NCBI GenBank assembly: GCA_036825155.1
Contig: DAISYU010000017.1
Span: forward strand, 1 to 42,694
Source of the DNA: DSAD01 sp036825155
GTDB lineage: Bacteria; Desulfobacterota; Desulfomonilia; UBA1062
Direction: 5' to 3'
Length of the DNA: 42,694 nucleotides
Below are positions 7,672 through 14,719 of this stretch, one piece after another; within the stretch, counting starts at the first letter, position 1; the number at the start of each line of letters is the position of its first letter. The translations under genes were made by a program, and so were the position numbers. The notes below the pieces were generated by a model, which worked only from the letters and a program-made list of their open reading frames with translations, was not told the DNA's origin and searched no databases.

Positions 7672-8841
7672 TTACCTTGGTATCACATGGATTGTGCCAA
7701 TAACATCTCCGGCATCATCCCGGTACAGACATATGCGGTTCCGGCCGGATTCCTTGGCCCTATACAGGGCTTCGTCAGCAGCCGAGACTATTTCATTGAG
7801 GTGATCATCCCTCCCGGGGATCATTACCGCGACCCCTATGGAAACCGTGATATATGGGGATGCCGTGCTTTTTCTGTGTTCGATGCGGAGGTTTTCCACT
7901 GCCCGGCACATCTCATCCGCAACCTTGCACGCCCCCTGCACCGGCGTACCGGGCAGTATCACGCCGAATTCCTCTCCGCCATATCTTGCTACGAGGTCGG
8001 ATGGACGGTGAACGACATCGTTTATTGCCCGGGCTACACTCCTGAGGCACTGGTCTCCATGCTGGTGTCCATAGATGTCGTTATAGTACTTGAAATAATC
8101 CACATCCACCATAAGCATGGCAATGGGTGTCTGCTCACGCTGCGCTTTTCTCCATTCCTGGTAGATAAAGATATCAAAGTGACGCCTGTTGGCTATGCCC
8201 GTGAGTGAGTCAACAAGGGCCATCTGCGACATCTCAAAGCGCATATCGAGCGATTCCATAAGGGTCCGGTGCATCCTCCTCGTACTGACCAACAATGCAG
8301 CGAAGAGAAAGACAAGGGCAAGGGCGAACATCTGGTAATGAAAGGTCCCCAGAGAAAGAAACCTGATAATGACAGGGCCCATCACGGTACCTGCATAGAT
8401 ACTGTGCACCCCCTGGAAAGGGGCCTGATTATGACCGGCCCCGTGTACAAGACCGGCCAGTACCGCCACCTGGAACACCTGCGATTCCACAAACCCTTCA
8501 GGAAACAGAAACAGGGCGGTGCCGCCCCATACAAGGGCTGAGAGTTCGGTGCCGGTAAAATAGAGCCTGAACCAGAACCGTGGCGAGAACCGTTCACGAT
8601 AGCGTGAATACATCCGTGCAATCATGATCCTGCACATGCAGACCAGGAACAGAGATATGATCCAGACAGACAACCTGCCGGTATCGAACACGGGTTCAAG
8701 CAGAAAGCACAGTACCAGACCCAGCGCCATGTTGGTAATCAGCGAACTGACCGGATCATTCAGGACATACTTGATGCGCTCGGCAAAGAGAAACCGCATC
8801 CTCTCATTGCGCCCGGATGTCTTATCCGATACTGTTTCCAT
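7672..8841 (-). CDS. Membrane-bound GGDEF diguanylate cyclase
   Basis: 389 residues from the ATG at 8841; a TTG 33 bases further upstream is possible but less likely. The N-terminal half has about five or six hydrophobic segments of no recognised sensor family; the C-terminal half is a GGDEF domain beginning near 'ALVDSLTGIANRRHFD'. The active-site loop is G288-G-E-E-F292, a functional variant. The allosteric I-site R-P-S-D (279-282) lies exactly five residues before it, so product inhibition by c-di-GMP is expected. It should make c-di-GMP from two GTP at the inner membrane. No EAL or PilZ protein is in the window. Confidence 0.92.
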   Translation of the reverse strand: METVSDKTSGRNERMRFLFAERIKYVLNDPVSSLITNMALGLVLCFLLEPVFDTGRLSVWIISLFLVCMCRIMIARMYSRYRERFSPRFWFRLYFTGTELSALVWGGTALFLFPEGFVESQVFQVAVLAGLVHGAGHNQAPFQGVHSIYAGTVMGPVIIRFLSLGTFHYQMFALALVFLFAALLVSTRRMHRTLMESLDMRFEMSQMALVDSLTGIANRRHFDIFIYQEWRKAQREQTPIAMLMVDVDYFKYYNDIYGHQHGDQCLRSVARAINDVVHRPSDLVARYGGEEFGVILPGTPVQGACKVADEMCRAVENLRIEHRKSTASPYITVSIGVAVMIPGRDDHLNEIVSAADEALYRAKESGRNRICLYRDDAGDVIGTIHVIPR

Positions 8842-8962
8842 GCTCCCAGCACCCTCGTTAAAGCGATTCTTCAACCTTTGTCATCCACAAATGTATGTAT
8901 CGGGAAAAATACCTGCCAGGTTAACTGAGGCGCGAGAAAATGGCGGTGATCAATACACGCTT

Positions 8963-8986
8963 CAATACCAGGACACCCAGGTATTG
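8963..8986. repeat. Short inverted repeat upstream of the GGDEF gene
   Basis: CAATACC and GGTATTG are perfect complements around a core in which GG and CC also pair across ACAC, with one A-A mismatch between the two helices. It lies about 120 bases upstream of the cyclase start. No U-run follows on either strand, so it may be an operator or an RNA hairpin rather than a terminator. Chance is possible. Confidence 0.35.
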
Positions 8987-9125
8987 TAGAGCAGCACCAC
9001 ACAGGGGGGGTAACCAAAATCGTACCATGAGTATATGATTTTCCTACAACAAATTCATAACATGTCTGATTTTCCTCCTTCCTGAACAGCAGTATGAAAT
9101 GATCCGCCCATAAGGAGGGGTATAT

Positions 9126-9287
9126 ATGGTGGGATTCATTACCGGATGCAGTATTATCATCGTTATGTCTATAGCGGCCCTCATTATCGATTCGAAAAGG
9201 GATCGCACAATCATTGACAACTTTGCCAGTGAATACAAGAAGATGTTGGAGCAGGGCCTGGTTCCCAGACGGAGAAGAAGTTATTAA
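9126..9287 (+). CDS. 53-residue single-pass membrane protein
   Basis: A short frame preceded by a strong AAGGAGG (9112-9118) seven bases before its ATG, which makes it a credible gene despite its size. The product begins with 'MVGFITGCSIIIVM' and has one hydrophobic stretch at about residues 3-21, then a charged cytoplasmic-looking tail with 'DNFASEYKKMLEQG' and a very basic end 'RRRRSY'. I recognise no family. A one-helix, basic-tailed topology is typical of small membrane regulators, but that is only an analogy. It is followed at 218 bases by the RRM gene on the same strand. Confidence 0.6.
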   Translation: MVGFITGCSIIIVMSIAALIIDSKRDRTIIDNFASEYKKMLEQGLVPRRRRSY

Positions 9288-9330
9288 CAGTCGCTTATAT
9301 CAGGCGGCGTAGACAATTGAACATCCGCTG

Positions 9331-9408
9331 CGCACCTTTAAGGTTGCGTCTGAAGAACCGCATTTCATACCTATAGATATCAGCAGTGCACCTGTCCCGC
9401 AGGTGTAC
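9331..9408 (+). other. Two hairpins in the leader of the RRM gene
   Basis: The first hairpin (9331-9348) pairs CGCA-CCTT with AAGG-TGCG around one bulged base. The second (9386-9408) pairs GTGCACCTG with CAGGTGTAC through nine pairs, one of them G-U, with a five-base loop. Both lie in the roughly 220 bases before the RRM start. RRM genes of this type are often regulated through long leaders, but no known riboswitch class is recognised. Confidence 0.35.
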
Positions 9409-9505
9409 AAGACGAGGTCTCTCGATATACGATATTTTAATTTGTTTGCTATTGGCATCAGTATGTAGTAACAAGCCCCGAACTATCCAAAGGAGGCCTT
9501 GTGCC

Positions 9506-9781
9506 ATGAACCTTTACGTGGGAAACCTCCCATACAAAATCACTGAATCGGATCTGCAGGGCCTTTTCAGCCCGTTTGGCGAGGTAACAACTGCAAAAAT
9601 TATCAAAGACAATTATACCGGCCAGTCTAAAGGCTTTGGTTTTGTAGAGATGCCGGACAATTCCGAAGGTCAGGCTGCCATGAAAGAATTAAACGGCAAG
9701 CCCGTCCAGGGACGAGAGATTATTGTTAACGAGGCGCGTCCGCAAAAGAAGGGGCCAGGCGGGAGAAAACCTCGGCGCTGA
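9506..9781 (+). CDS. Single-RRM RNA-binding protein
   Basis: 91 residues. The ATG at 9506 is chosen because AAAGGAGG (9490-9497) lies eight bases upstream and the product starts directly with the RRM; the open frame extends upstream without a good start. RNP2 is 'LYVGNL' at residues 2-7 and RNP1 is 'KGFGFVEM' near residue 43, both with the aromatic RNA-contacting residues. The tail 'KKGPGGRKPRR' is basic and glycine-rich. This is the bacterial Rbp-type family, small cytoplasmic proteins that bind single-stranded RNA and are often cold-inducible. The long structured leader fits such control, but cold induction is inference. Confidence 0.93.
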   Translation: MNLYVGNLPYKITESDLQGLFSPFGEVTTAKIIKDNYTGQSKGFGFVEMPDNSEGQAAMKELNGKPVQGREIIVNEARPQKKGPGGRKPRR

Positions 9782-9866
9782 CAGAAACGAATTTCCTTCT
9801 CATCTCTCTTTATATCTGATCATTGGTCACACATAAAAAACATTGCATATAAAGGATGGCACATAA

Positions 9867-10394
9867 ATGAACACAACAAAAAAAAGATTATATAGTATTG
9901 CGTTCAGCATTATCCTGGTTGCTTCAATGTCATTGGCAGCCCATGCTGAAACAAAGAAAGGAGAGGAACCTATGACGATTACTTCAGGCAAGACAGTTTC
10001 AATAGAGTATACCCTGACGCTTGAGAACAAGGAAGTTGTCGATTCAAATGTGGGCGGAGAACCCTTGACCTTTGTCCACGGATCCAACCAGATTATTCCC
10101 GGGCTGGAAACAGCTATGGAAGGGATGAAGGTGGGCGACACCAAGAAAGTAACGGTCAATCCCGAAGACGGCTACGGCCCCGTCATTCAAGAGGCTATTA
10201 TCGAAGTGGAAAAAGATCAGCTTCCCGAAGGCGCACGCAAGGTGGATGCACTGGTCCAGGCTCAGGGCCCCGACGGACAGATGCTTCGCGGGCAGGTCAC
10301 TGAATTGAAGGACGACAAAGCAATTGTTGACTTCAACCATCCCTTGGCAGGAAAAACTCTGTTTTTTGACGTAAAAGTACTCGATATTCAATAG
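9867..10394 (+). CDS. Exported SlyD-like FKBP peptidyl-prolyl isomerase
   Basis: 175 residues. The first 27 form a signal peptide: basic N-region, hydrophobic core, then 'AHA' before E28, so the main product should be periplasmic. The rest is an FKBP domain of the SlyD type: 'VSIEYTLTLENKEVVDSN', 'GLETAMEGMKVGDTKKV', an insert-in-flap chaperone domain ('PEGARKVDALVQAQGPDG'), and a closing 'NHPLAGKTLFFDVKV'. The metal-binding His-rich tail of E. coli SlyD is absent. AAGGA lies upstream of the ATG at 9867. There is also an excellent internal site, AAAGGAG at 9957-9963, eight bases before the in-frame ATG at 9972 (M36), which would give a leaderless cytoplasmic form. Confidence 0.9.
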   Translation: MNTTKKRLYSIAFSIILVASMSLAAHAETKKGEEPMTITSGKTVSIEYTLTLENKEVVDSNVGGEPLTFVHGSNQIIPGLETAMEGMKVGDTKKVTVNPEDGYGPVIQEAIIEVEKDQLPEGARKVDALVQAQGPDGQMLRGQVTELKDDKAIVDFNHPLAGKTLFFDVKVLDIQ

Positions 10395-10687
10395 TCTTTT
10401 TTCTGTTAAACCTTATAAAAAACAAAACCGGGCATGGTTTCACCTTTTCATGTGTCATTGAATGCTGGGATCATGTCCTATTTTCTTCCTGAATGTCCCG
10501 GATCTGTTCGGTTCACAGGGCATGCCTTTGAAATCTAAAAAGATGTGCCTGCCCAAAGCTGGTTGCACCAGGCACCTCAGAATAATACCGGTCCTCTGCT
10601 CCATTTTTCTACACAACCCATGGCATCCCCCTATGACAAATAGCTCTAACGTGATAAGTAGTTAATGTTCAAATCACACAAGGAGCC
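10395..10687. other. Gene-free stretch
   Basis: 293 bases with no supported gene. A short T-run (10396-10402) follows the FKBP stop, and a weak hairpin AAACC/GGTTT lies near 10425-10440. Neither is a convincing terminator. Confidence 0.35.
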
Positions 10688-11170
10688 ATGATTATGAAAG
10701 GATGGAAAGAGGAGGAATTCAGGAACACGGATTTGATGGCACCGTGCGGTCTGTATTGCGGTCTTTGTGGGGTGTACATAGCGACAAGGGACAACAACGA
10801 GAAATTCAGGAATGTCATGGGAAACCTTTACGGGACTCCGCCGGAAGAAACCAGGTGTCTCGGGTGCATGCAGGCTGATCCGCCGAAACAGCTCTACGGC
10901 TGGTGCAAGCTGTGTACGATACGCGATTGCGTAAAGGAGAAAGGGTTCTACTCCTGCCACCAGTGTGAAGACTGGCCCTGCGAGATGATTAAGAACTTCG
11001 GCCTGGCAACAGGCAGGCGCGTGATGGAACGGACCATCCCCATATGGCGTGAGAAGGTGGCTTTGCACAGTGACGAGGAGGGAAGCGTTGAGTGGGCGCG
11101 ATCGGAATGCGAACGGTACCATTGCTCCTCATGCGGAAGCCCGCTGTTTAGGGGGGCACAGCGCTGCAGG
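10688..11170 (+). CDS. DUF3795-type cysteine-rich protein, 3' end lost in gap
   Basis: 161 residues are visible before the N run. The N-terminus 'APCGLYCGLCGVYIA' and the series 'CLGC', 'WCKLCTIRDC', 'CHQCEDWPC' match the DUF3795 family, small cysteine-rich proteins expected to bind zinc or another metal. Here extra cysteines follow ('HCSSCGSPL'), suggesting a second zinc-ribbon-like element. Start choice: AGGAG lies two bases before the ATG at 10688 and eight before the ATG at 10694, so translation from 10694 (two residues shorter) is likely. Function is unknown. The C-terminus is missing because of the gap, and the reading frame across it is artificial. Confidence 0.75.
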
Positions 11171-11270
11171 NNNNNNNNNNNNNNNNNNNNNNNNNNNNNN
11201 NNNNNNNNNNNNNNNNNNNNNNNNNNNNNNNNNNNNNNNNNNNNNNNNNNNNNNNNNNNNNNNNNNNNNN
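11171..11270. other. Assembly gap (100 N)
   Basis: Exactly 100 N, the conventional placeholder for a gap of unknown size. The DUF3795 gene enters from the left on the plus strand and the dehydrogenase gene enters from the right on the minus strand, so both 3' ends lie inside it. Confidence 0.98.
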
Positions 11271-12145
11271 GATCTCGTGGCCGATGCCGTATGAGCTGTG
11301 CAGACCACATTGTCAAGCTCGGCCAGTCCCCGGGCCATATCGGGCTCGAATTCGTAGACGTCGAGGCCTGCCCCTGCGATGATGCCATCCTTGAGCGCAT
11401 CCACCAGCTCTGCTTCATGGATTATCGGCCCTCGTGCGGTATTGATGAGATATGCCGTGGATTTCATCCGCCGGAACTCGTCCCTGCCGAACAGATGCCT
11501 CGTCTCCGGCAGCAGGGGGACGTGGATACTTATATAATCCGAAGAACCGAGCAGTTCTTGGAAGGAGACCCTGCGGGCTCCAAGCTCATGCTCAAGAACA
11601 GGGTTTGAGACCCTGTCGGTATAAAGGATCTGCATATTGAACCCCCTGGACTTGAGAGCCATGGCCATGCCGATCCTCCCGGCACCGACGATCCCGAGGG
11701 TGCTGCCGGTTATGTCCCCTCCGATGAACTGCAGCGGGCCCCAGCCCTTCCAGGTTCCGGAGCGCATCGCCCGGTCGGATTCCACTACCCTTCTGGATAC
11801 GGTCAGGAGAAGTGCCCATGCCATCTCGGCGGTCGCATCGGTCAGCACATCAGGGGTGTTGGAAACCGGTATGCCCCGCCTGGTGGCTTCTGCCAGATCA
11901 ATATTATCGAATCCAACGGCATAGTTGGCAAAGCCCTTGATGCCTCTGGCCTCATCCATGACGCGCGCATCGATTTTATCTGTCAGCAGACAGATCACTC
12001 CGTCCCTTCCCTTTACAGCCTTCAGGAGTTCCTCTGAAGTGAGCGGGCGATCATGGGGATTTACTTCCACCTGTGCCGTTTCCTCCAGAAGGTCGATCCC
12101 TTCTTGAGGGATCATGCGGGTAACATAGATACACGGCCTTTTCAT
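11271..12145 (-). CDS. D-isomer-specific 2-hydroxyacid dehydrogenase, C-terminus lost in gap
   Basis: About 291 residues are visible from the ATG at 12145; some 30-40 C-terminal residues are missing. The NAD-binding motif 'GIVGAGRIGMAMA', the catalytic arginine in 'NTARGPI', the glutamate in 'LDVYEFEP' and the catalytic histidine in 'VCTAHTAS' are all present. The family reduces 2-oxoacids to D-2-hydroxyacids with NAD(P)H. Overall similarity is to the glyoxylate/hydroxypyruvate reductase branch, but the substrate cannot be fixed from sequence. A weak GGGGGTTGAG ribosome site precedes the start. Confidence 0.88.
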
Positions 12146-12206
12146 ATCTCAACCCCCCGGTGTGGATCTGCATTAAAAATCTTTTCCTCTTCTCTTGGTA
12201 TATTCC

Positions 12207-12896
12207 ATGGATGCAATTATTACTAGATATATGATCTCACCATCTCTGAATAAAACGATCCCTATGCAAACACAAATTGCACAGGCCATAGAAGAAGCCG
12301 GGGCTCAGGATCTCCGGATAAGATCACGCAAGGCATTGAAAACCCACATTATCCAGCATGCGCAAAACTACGGCTTCAGCCTCTTCATCCATCCGGTATA
12401 CGGCTATGACGAACTGATGGTAAGGACCAGGATCAAACATGCCCGAAGGTACGGAAATGAACCCACAACCAAATACCTGGTAATCTCCCGTGCATTCGTT
12501 CGAAACCTGTACCGGATATACAGGAAGTGGCCTGAACTTGGTGAGTTGTTCCTGAAGACGGCATTATTGCATGAATATAAACACCTCCATCAGGATATTG
12601 GCCCGAAAGAGAATCTTGACGCACGCGAGCATGAGGCAAACGCCTTCATGATTGAAGAATCAGGGTGGCCGGGGCTCATTGTCTCTGTATGGTACTATAC
12701 CCTGCGCAGAGAGACCAGACTGCTTGACCGTCTGTTCGGCAAACCTCCATCGCTGGACAAAGACGAGATTCTCAATCGGACAGTCAACTGCATAGAGATG
12801 ATCTACTACGACATCATTCCGCCTGAGCTCTACGATGAGGTGGCCGAAGATGTTTTCTGGCTGGAATGTACATTTCAGCGTCACCGCAAGAGATAA
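12207..12896 (+). CDS. ImmA/IrrE-like zinc metallopeptidase
   Basis: 229 residues from the ATG at 12207; a TTG at 12195 is also in frame. No clear ribosome site is seen for either. The key feature is H122-E-Y-K-H126 within 'LLHEYKHLHQD', a zincin HExxH motif, followed by E143 in 'EHEANAF', the likely third zinc ligand. The spacing and the 'E.EAN.F' signature resemble the ImmA/IrrE family. No helix-turn-helix domain is fused, and the C-terminal half contains tryptophan- and tyrosine-rich helices of no known type. ImmA/IrrE members cleave repressors. No phage or Xre-type repressor gene is adjacent, so the target is unknown. The motif is certain; the family is moderate. Confidence 0.65.
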   Translation: MDAIITRYMISPSLNKTIPMQTQIAQAIEEAGAQDLRIRSRKALKTHIIQHAQNYGFSLFIHPVYGYDELMVRTRIKHARRYGNEPTTKYLVISRAFVRNLYRIYRKWPELGELFLKTALLHEYKHLHQDIGPKENLDAREHEANAFMIEESGWPGLIVSVWYYTLRRETRLLDRLFGKPPSLDKDEILNRTVNCIEMIYYDIIPPELYDEVAEDVFWLECTFQRHRKR

Positions 12897-13008
12897 CAAA
12901 CATTTTATCCTGTGCGGCATTCATCCCTTGGCGGGGAGAAGCGTTGAGATTGAGATCTCGCAACTCCATGAAAGATATGGTAAACCTTTGAAATACATGG
13001 GAGGGTCT

Positions 13009-13500
13009 ATGAAACAGAGATGTTATCAACACCGGCTGGCAATGTTCTGCATAGTATTCTTCATGCTTGTTTCGTTCGGCAATGCATGGGGGGCCTCGGA
13101 AAAAAGCCTTTCTGACGGCCAGAAGGTCTATGTATCCGTGTATTCCAACATCTACTACGGAGATCGGAGCAAACCCTTCAATCTGGCTGCGATGTTGTCC
13201 GTGCGCAACACTGATCAGAAATACCCGCTCACCATACTCCAGGCATCCTACTATGATTCGGAGGGATCATTGGTGAAGGAGTATGTGAAAAATCCCATAC
13301 GACTTGCCCCCATGGCCTCGACTTATATCTATGTCAAGGAATCGGATACCTCCGGAGGTTCAGGCGCCAATTTCATCGTGCAATGGAAAGCAGACCATAT
13401 GATCAATGAGCCTATTATCGAGTGTCTCATGACTGGTCTTGCAGCGGGCCAGGGGATATCGTTCATCTGCAATGGCAGGGTGATCGAGGAACACGATTAG
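13009..13500 (+). CDS. Exported DUF3124 protein
   Basis: 163 residues from the ATG at 13009, which has GGGAGGG directly upstream. A signal peptide is evident (basic start, hydrophobic core, probable cleavage after 'GNAWG-A'), so the protein is periplasmic or secreted. The mature part matches DUF3124: 'VYVSVYSNIYYGD', 'LAAMLSVRNTD', a beta-rich middle with 'SYYDSEG', and 'GSGANFIVQWKA'. This looks like a single beta-sandwich domain. The function of the family is unknown. It is followed closely by the convergent Crp/Fnr gene. Confidence 0.8.
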   Translation: MKQRCYQHRLAMFCIVFFMLVSFGNAWGASEKSLSDGQKVYVSVYSNIYYGDRSKPFNLAAMLSVRNTDQKYPLTILQASYYDSEGSLVKEYVKNPIRLAPMASTYIYVKESDTSGGSGANFIVQWKADHMINEPIIECLMTGLAAGQGISFICNGRVIEEHD

Positions 13501-13559
13501 CCCGCCTGCTCTCGACCGGCGATGAAGTTTTCTGTTCCGCCTGAAGAACTCATGCAGCC

Positions 13560-14234
13560 CTAAGATTCTGCCCGGGCAAGTTCCTCCAGTGCATGGCGGT
13601 CATGTATCCTGATTGTGCGCCCGTTCACACTCAGGACCCCGTCGCTGCTGAGTTTCTTGAAGACCCTAGACAGGGTTTCGGGGCTGGCGCCCAGGATCTT
13701 GGCCAGCTCACGCTGAGAAAACCCGAGTTCAAGCACATCCGGGTCCCTGTTCTGTTCTCCCGAATGCACCAGAAACGTTGCAAGACGCTGGGGAATCTCC
13801 TTTAAGGAGAGGGACTCGATGAGATTGAGCGACTGCTTGAGACGCCTGGAGAGCACGAGGATCATGTTGAAGAGCAGGGACGGTTCCTGCCGCGCTACAT
13901 CCTCTAAGACATCGGAGGGGAACATGATGATACGGGTGTCATCGAGGGCCATGGCGCTTGCAGGTGAGAACTCATCCGTCAGGGATGTCAGGCAGAAGGG
14001 TTCACCCGGGCCGAAGAGAAAGATCGTCTGTTCCTTGCCGTCGAGTGTGGACTTGAATATCTTCACCCTGCCCCACACCACGAGGTAAAACGCCTGGGCC
14101 TCCTGCGTGTCGACAAAGATGGTCTGACCCGGCGCATAGCTTTTTTCCCGCGCACTTGCAGCCAGGATCTCCAGCTGTTTTTCCGGCAGCCCGTCAAAAA
14201 GCGGTATATGTTTAACAATGTCCCGTGCATCCAT
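13560..14234 (-). CDS. Crp/Fnr family transcription regulator lacking the FNR iron-sulfur cysteines
   Basis: 224 residues from the ATG at 14234; the frame is open further upstream, but that part has no homology and covers the regulatory region. An N-terminal cyclic-nucleotide-binding-like beta roll ('PLFDGLPEKQLEIL', 'GRVKIFK') is followed by a winged helix. The recognition helix 'SPETLSRVFKKL' has E-x-x-S-R, the FNR arrangement that reads TTGAT half-sites. Only one cysteine ('PFCLTS') is seen, so there is no FNR-type 4Fe-4S cluster; the signal could be heme- or ligand-mediated, as in Dnr-type proteins. A matching box at 14259-14272 lies 24 bases upstream, suggesting autoregulation. Confidence 0.88.
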   Translation of the reverse strand: MDARDIVKHIPLFDGLPEKQLEILAASAREKSYAPGQTIFVDTQEAQAFYLVVWGRVKIFKSTLDGKEQTIFLFGPGEPFCLTSLTDEFSPASAMALDDTRIIMFPSDVLEDVARQEPSLLFNMILVLSRRLKQSLNLIESLSLKEIPQRLATFLVHSGEQNRDPDVLELGFSQRELAKILGASPETLSRVFKKLSSDGVLSVNGRTIRIHDRHALEELARAES

Positions 14235-14258
14235 AGCTTTTAATTTTTTGTAAATCCG

Positions 14259-14272
14259 TTGATATAGGTCAA
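14259..14272. promoter_or_regulatory. FNR/Dnr-type operator
   Basis: TTGAT-ATAG-GTCAA: one base away from the perfect FNR palindrome TTGAT-N4-ATCAA. It sits between the divergent Crp/Fnr gene and the HesB-like gene. If it activates from position -41.5, transcription toward the HesB-like gene would start near 14307, with a GATAGT hexamer at the -10 position (14295-14300). On the other strand it lies close enough to the regulator's start to repress it. Confidence 0.65.
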
Positions 14273-14355
14273 TGCCAGCCCATCGCAAATGTACGATAGT
14301 TCCTTGTGCCGGATAGTACCAGAAAACGCAAAAAAACAACAGGGAGGATGTAGCG

Positions 14356-14649
14356 ATGATAACACTGACCGACAGAGGAAAACAGGCACTGAGAAAATAC
14401 TTCAAGGATAGAGACATCTCTGCCATGCGGGTATATATGACCTATGGTTGAGGTGGTTCGCAACTGCGCCTGGCTCTGGATGAGCCAAAAAAAGACGATC
14501 ATGTTTTTGCAGTTGAAGAATTCCGGTTCGTAGTAGATAAAGAACTGAATGATTTTGCAGGTGAAATTGTCATTGACGGGTCATCCATGGGGATTGAAGT
14601 ATACTCCCTTAAGAACCCGAATGTCTCGACGGGTTCCTGCTCGATCTGA
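14356..14649 (+). CDS. HesB/IscA-family selenoprotein (in-frame TGA read as selenocysteine)
   Basis: 97 residues if the TGA at 14449-14451 (codon 32) is read as selenocysteine; otherwise translation stops after 31 residues. GGAGG at 14343-14347 is eight bases before the ATG. The context is 'VYMTYG-U-GGSQLRLALDEP', where U replaces the first conserved, metal-binding cysteine of HesB/IscA proteins. The same frame continues to a normal end with 'VVDKEL' and a C-terminal 'GSCSI' that keeps one cysteine of the usual C-terminal pair. Similarity on both sides of the TGA argues against a pseudogene. A SECIS-like hairpin follows at 14471-14487. The family carries or inserts Fe-S clusters; HesB-like selenoproteins are known in deltaproteobacteria. 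The Tat ferredoxin gene follows after 70 bases, probably in one operon. Confidence 0.82.
14449..14487 (+). promoter_or_regulatory. Candidate bacterial SECIS element
   Basis: Starts at the in-frame TGA. The hairpin TGGCTC (14471-14476), loop TGGAT (14477-14481), GAGCCA (14482-14487) has a perfect six-pair stem. The loop begins about 25 bases after the TGA and has G at its second position. Both agree with the general bacterial SECIS description: a stem-loop shortly downstream, with a G among the first loop bases, recognised by SelB. The hairpin lies inside the coding sequence, as expected in bacteria. Confidence 0.65.
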
Positions 14650-14719
14650 TGAGGAGGCATCCCAGACGATGAACAAACTCCTGCCGCGTGCGGTAGATAA
14701 TCACTACAGGAGGATATGA

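Noticed and set aside
10688..11608. A DUF3795 reading frame running through the gap to 11608
   Set aside because: The part after the gap is the antisense of the dehydrogenase gene and contains no family motif.
11129..12145. A dehydrogenase reading frame running through the N gap to 11129
   Set aside because: The residues left of the gap come from the opposite strand of the DUF3795 gene; the continuity is an artefact of placeholder N.
14235..14426. A longer Crp/Fnr protein with a hydrophobic N-terminal extension
   Set aside because: The extra residues have no homology, cover the FNR-type box and the ribosome site of the divergent HesB-like gene, and the ATG at 14234 gives the normal family length.
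14356..14649. The HesB-like gene being a pseudogene with a nonsense mutation
   Set aside because: The only disruption is a TGA at the key cysteine position, the rest of the frame is intact with a normal ribosome site and stop, and a SECIS-like hairpin follows.
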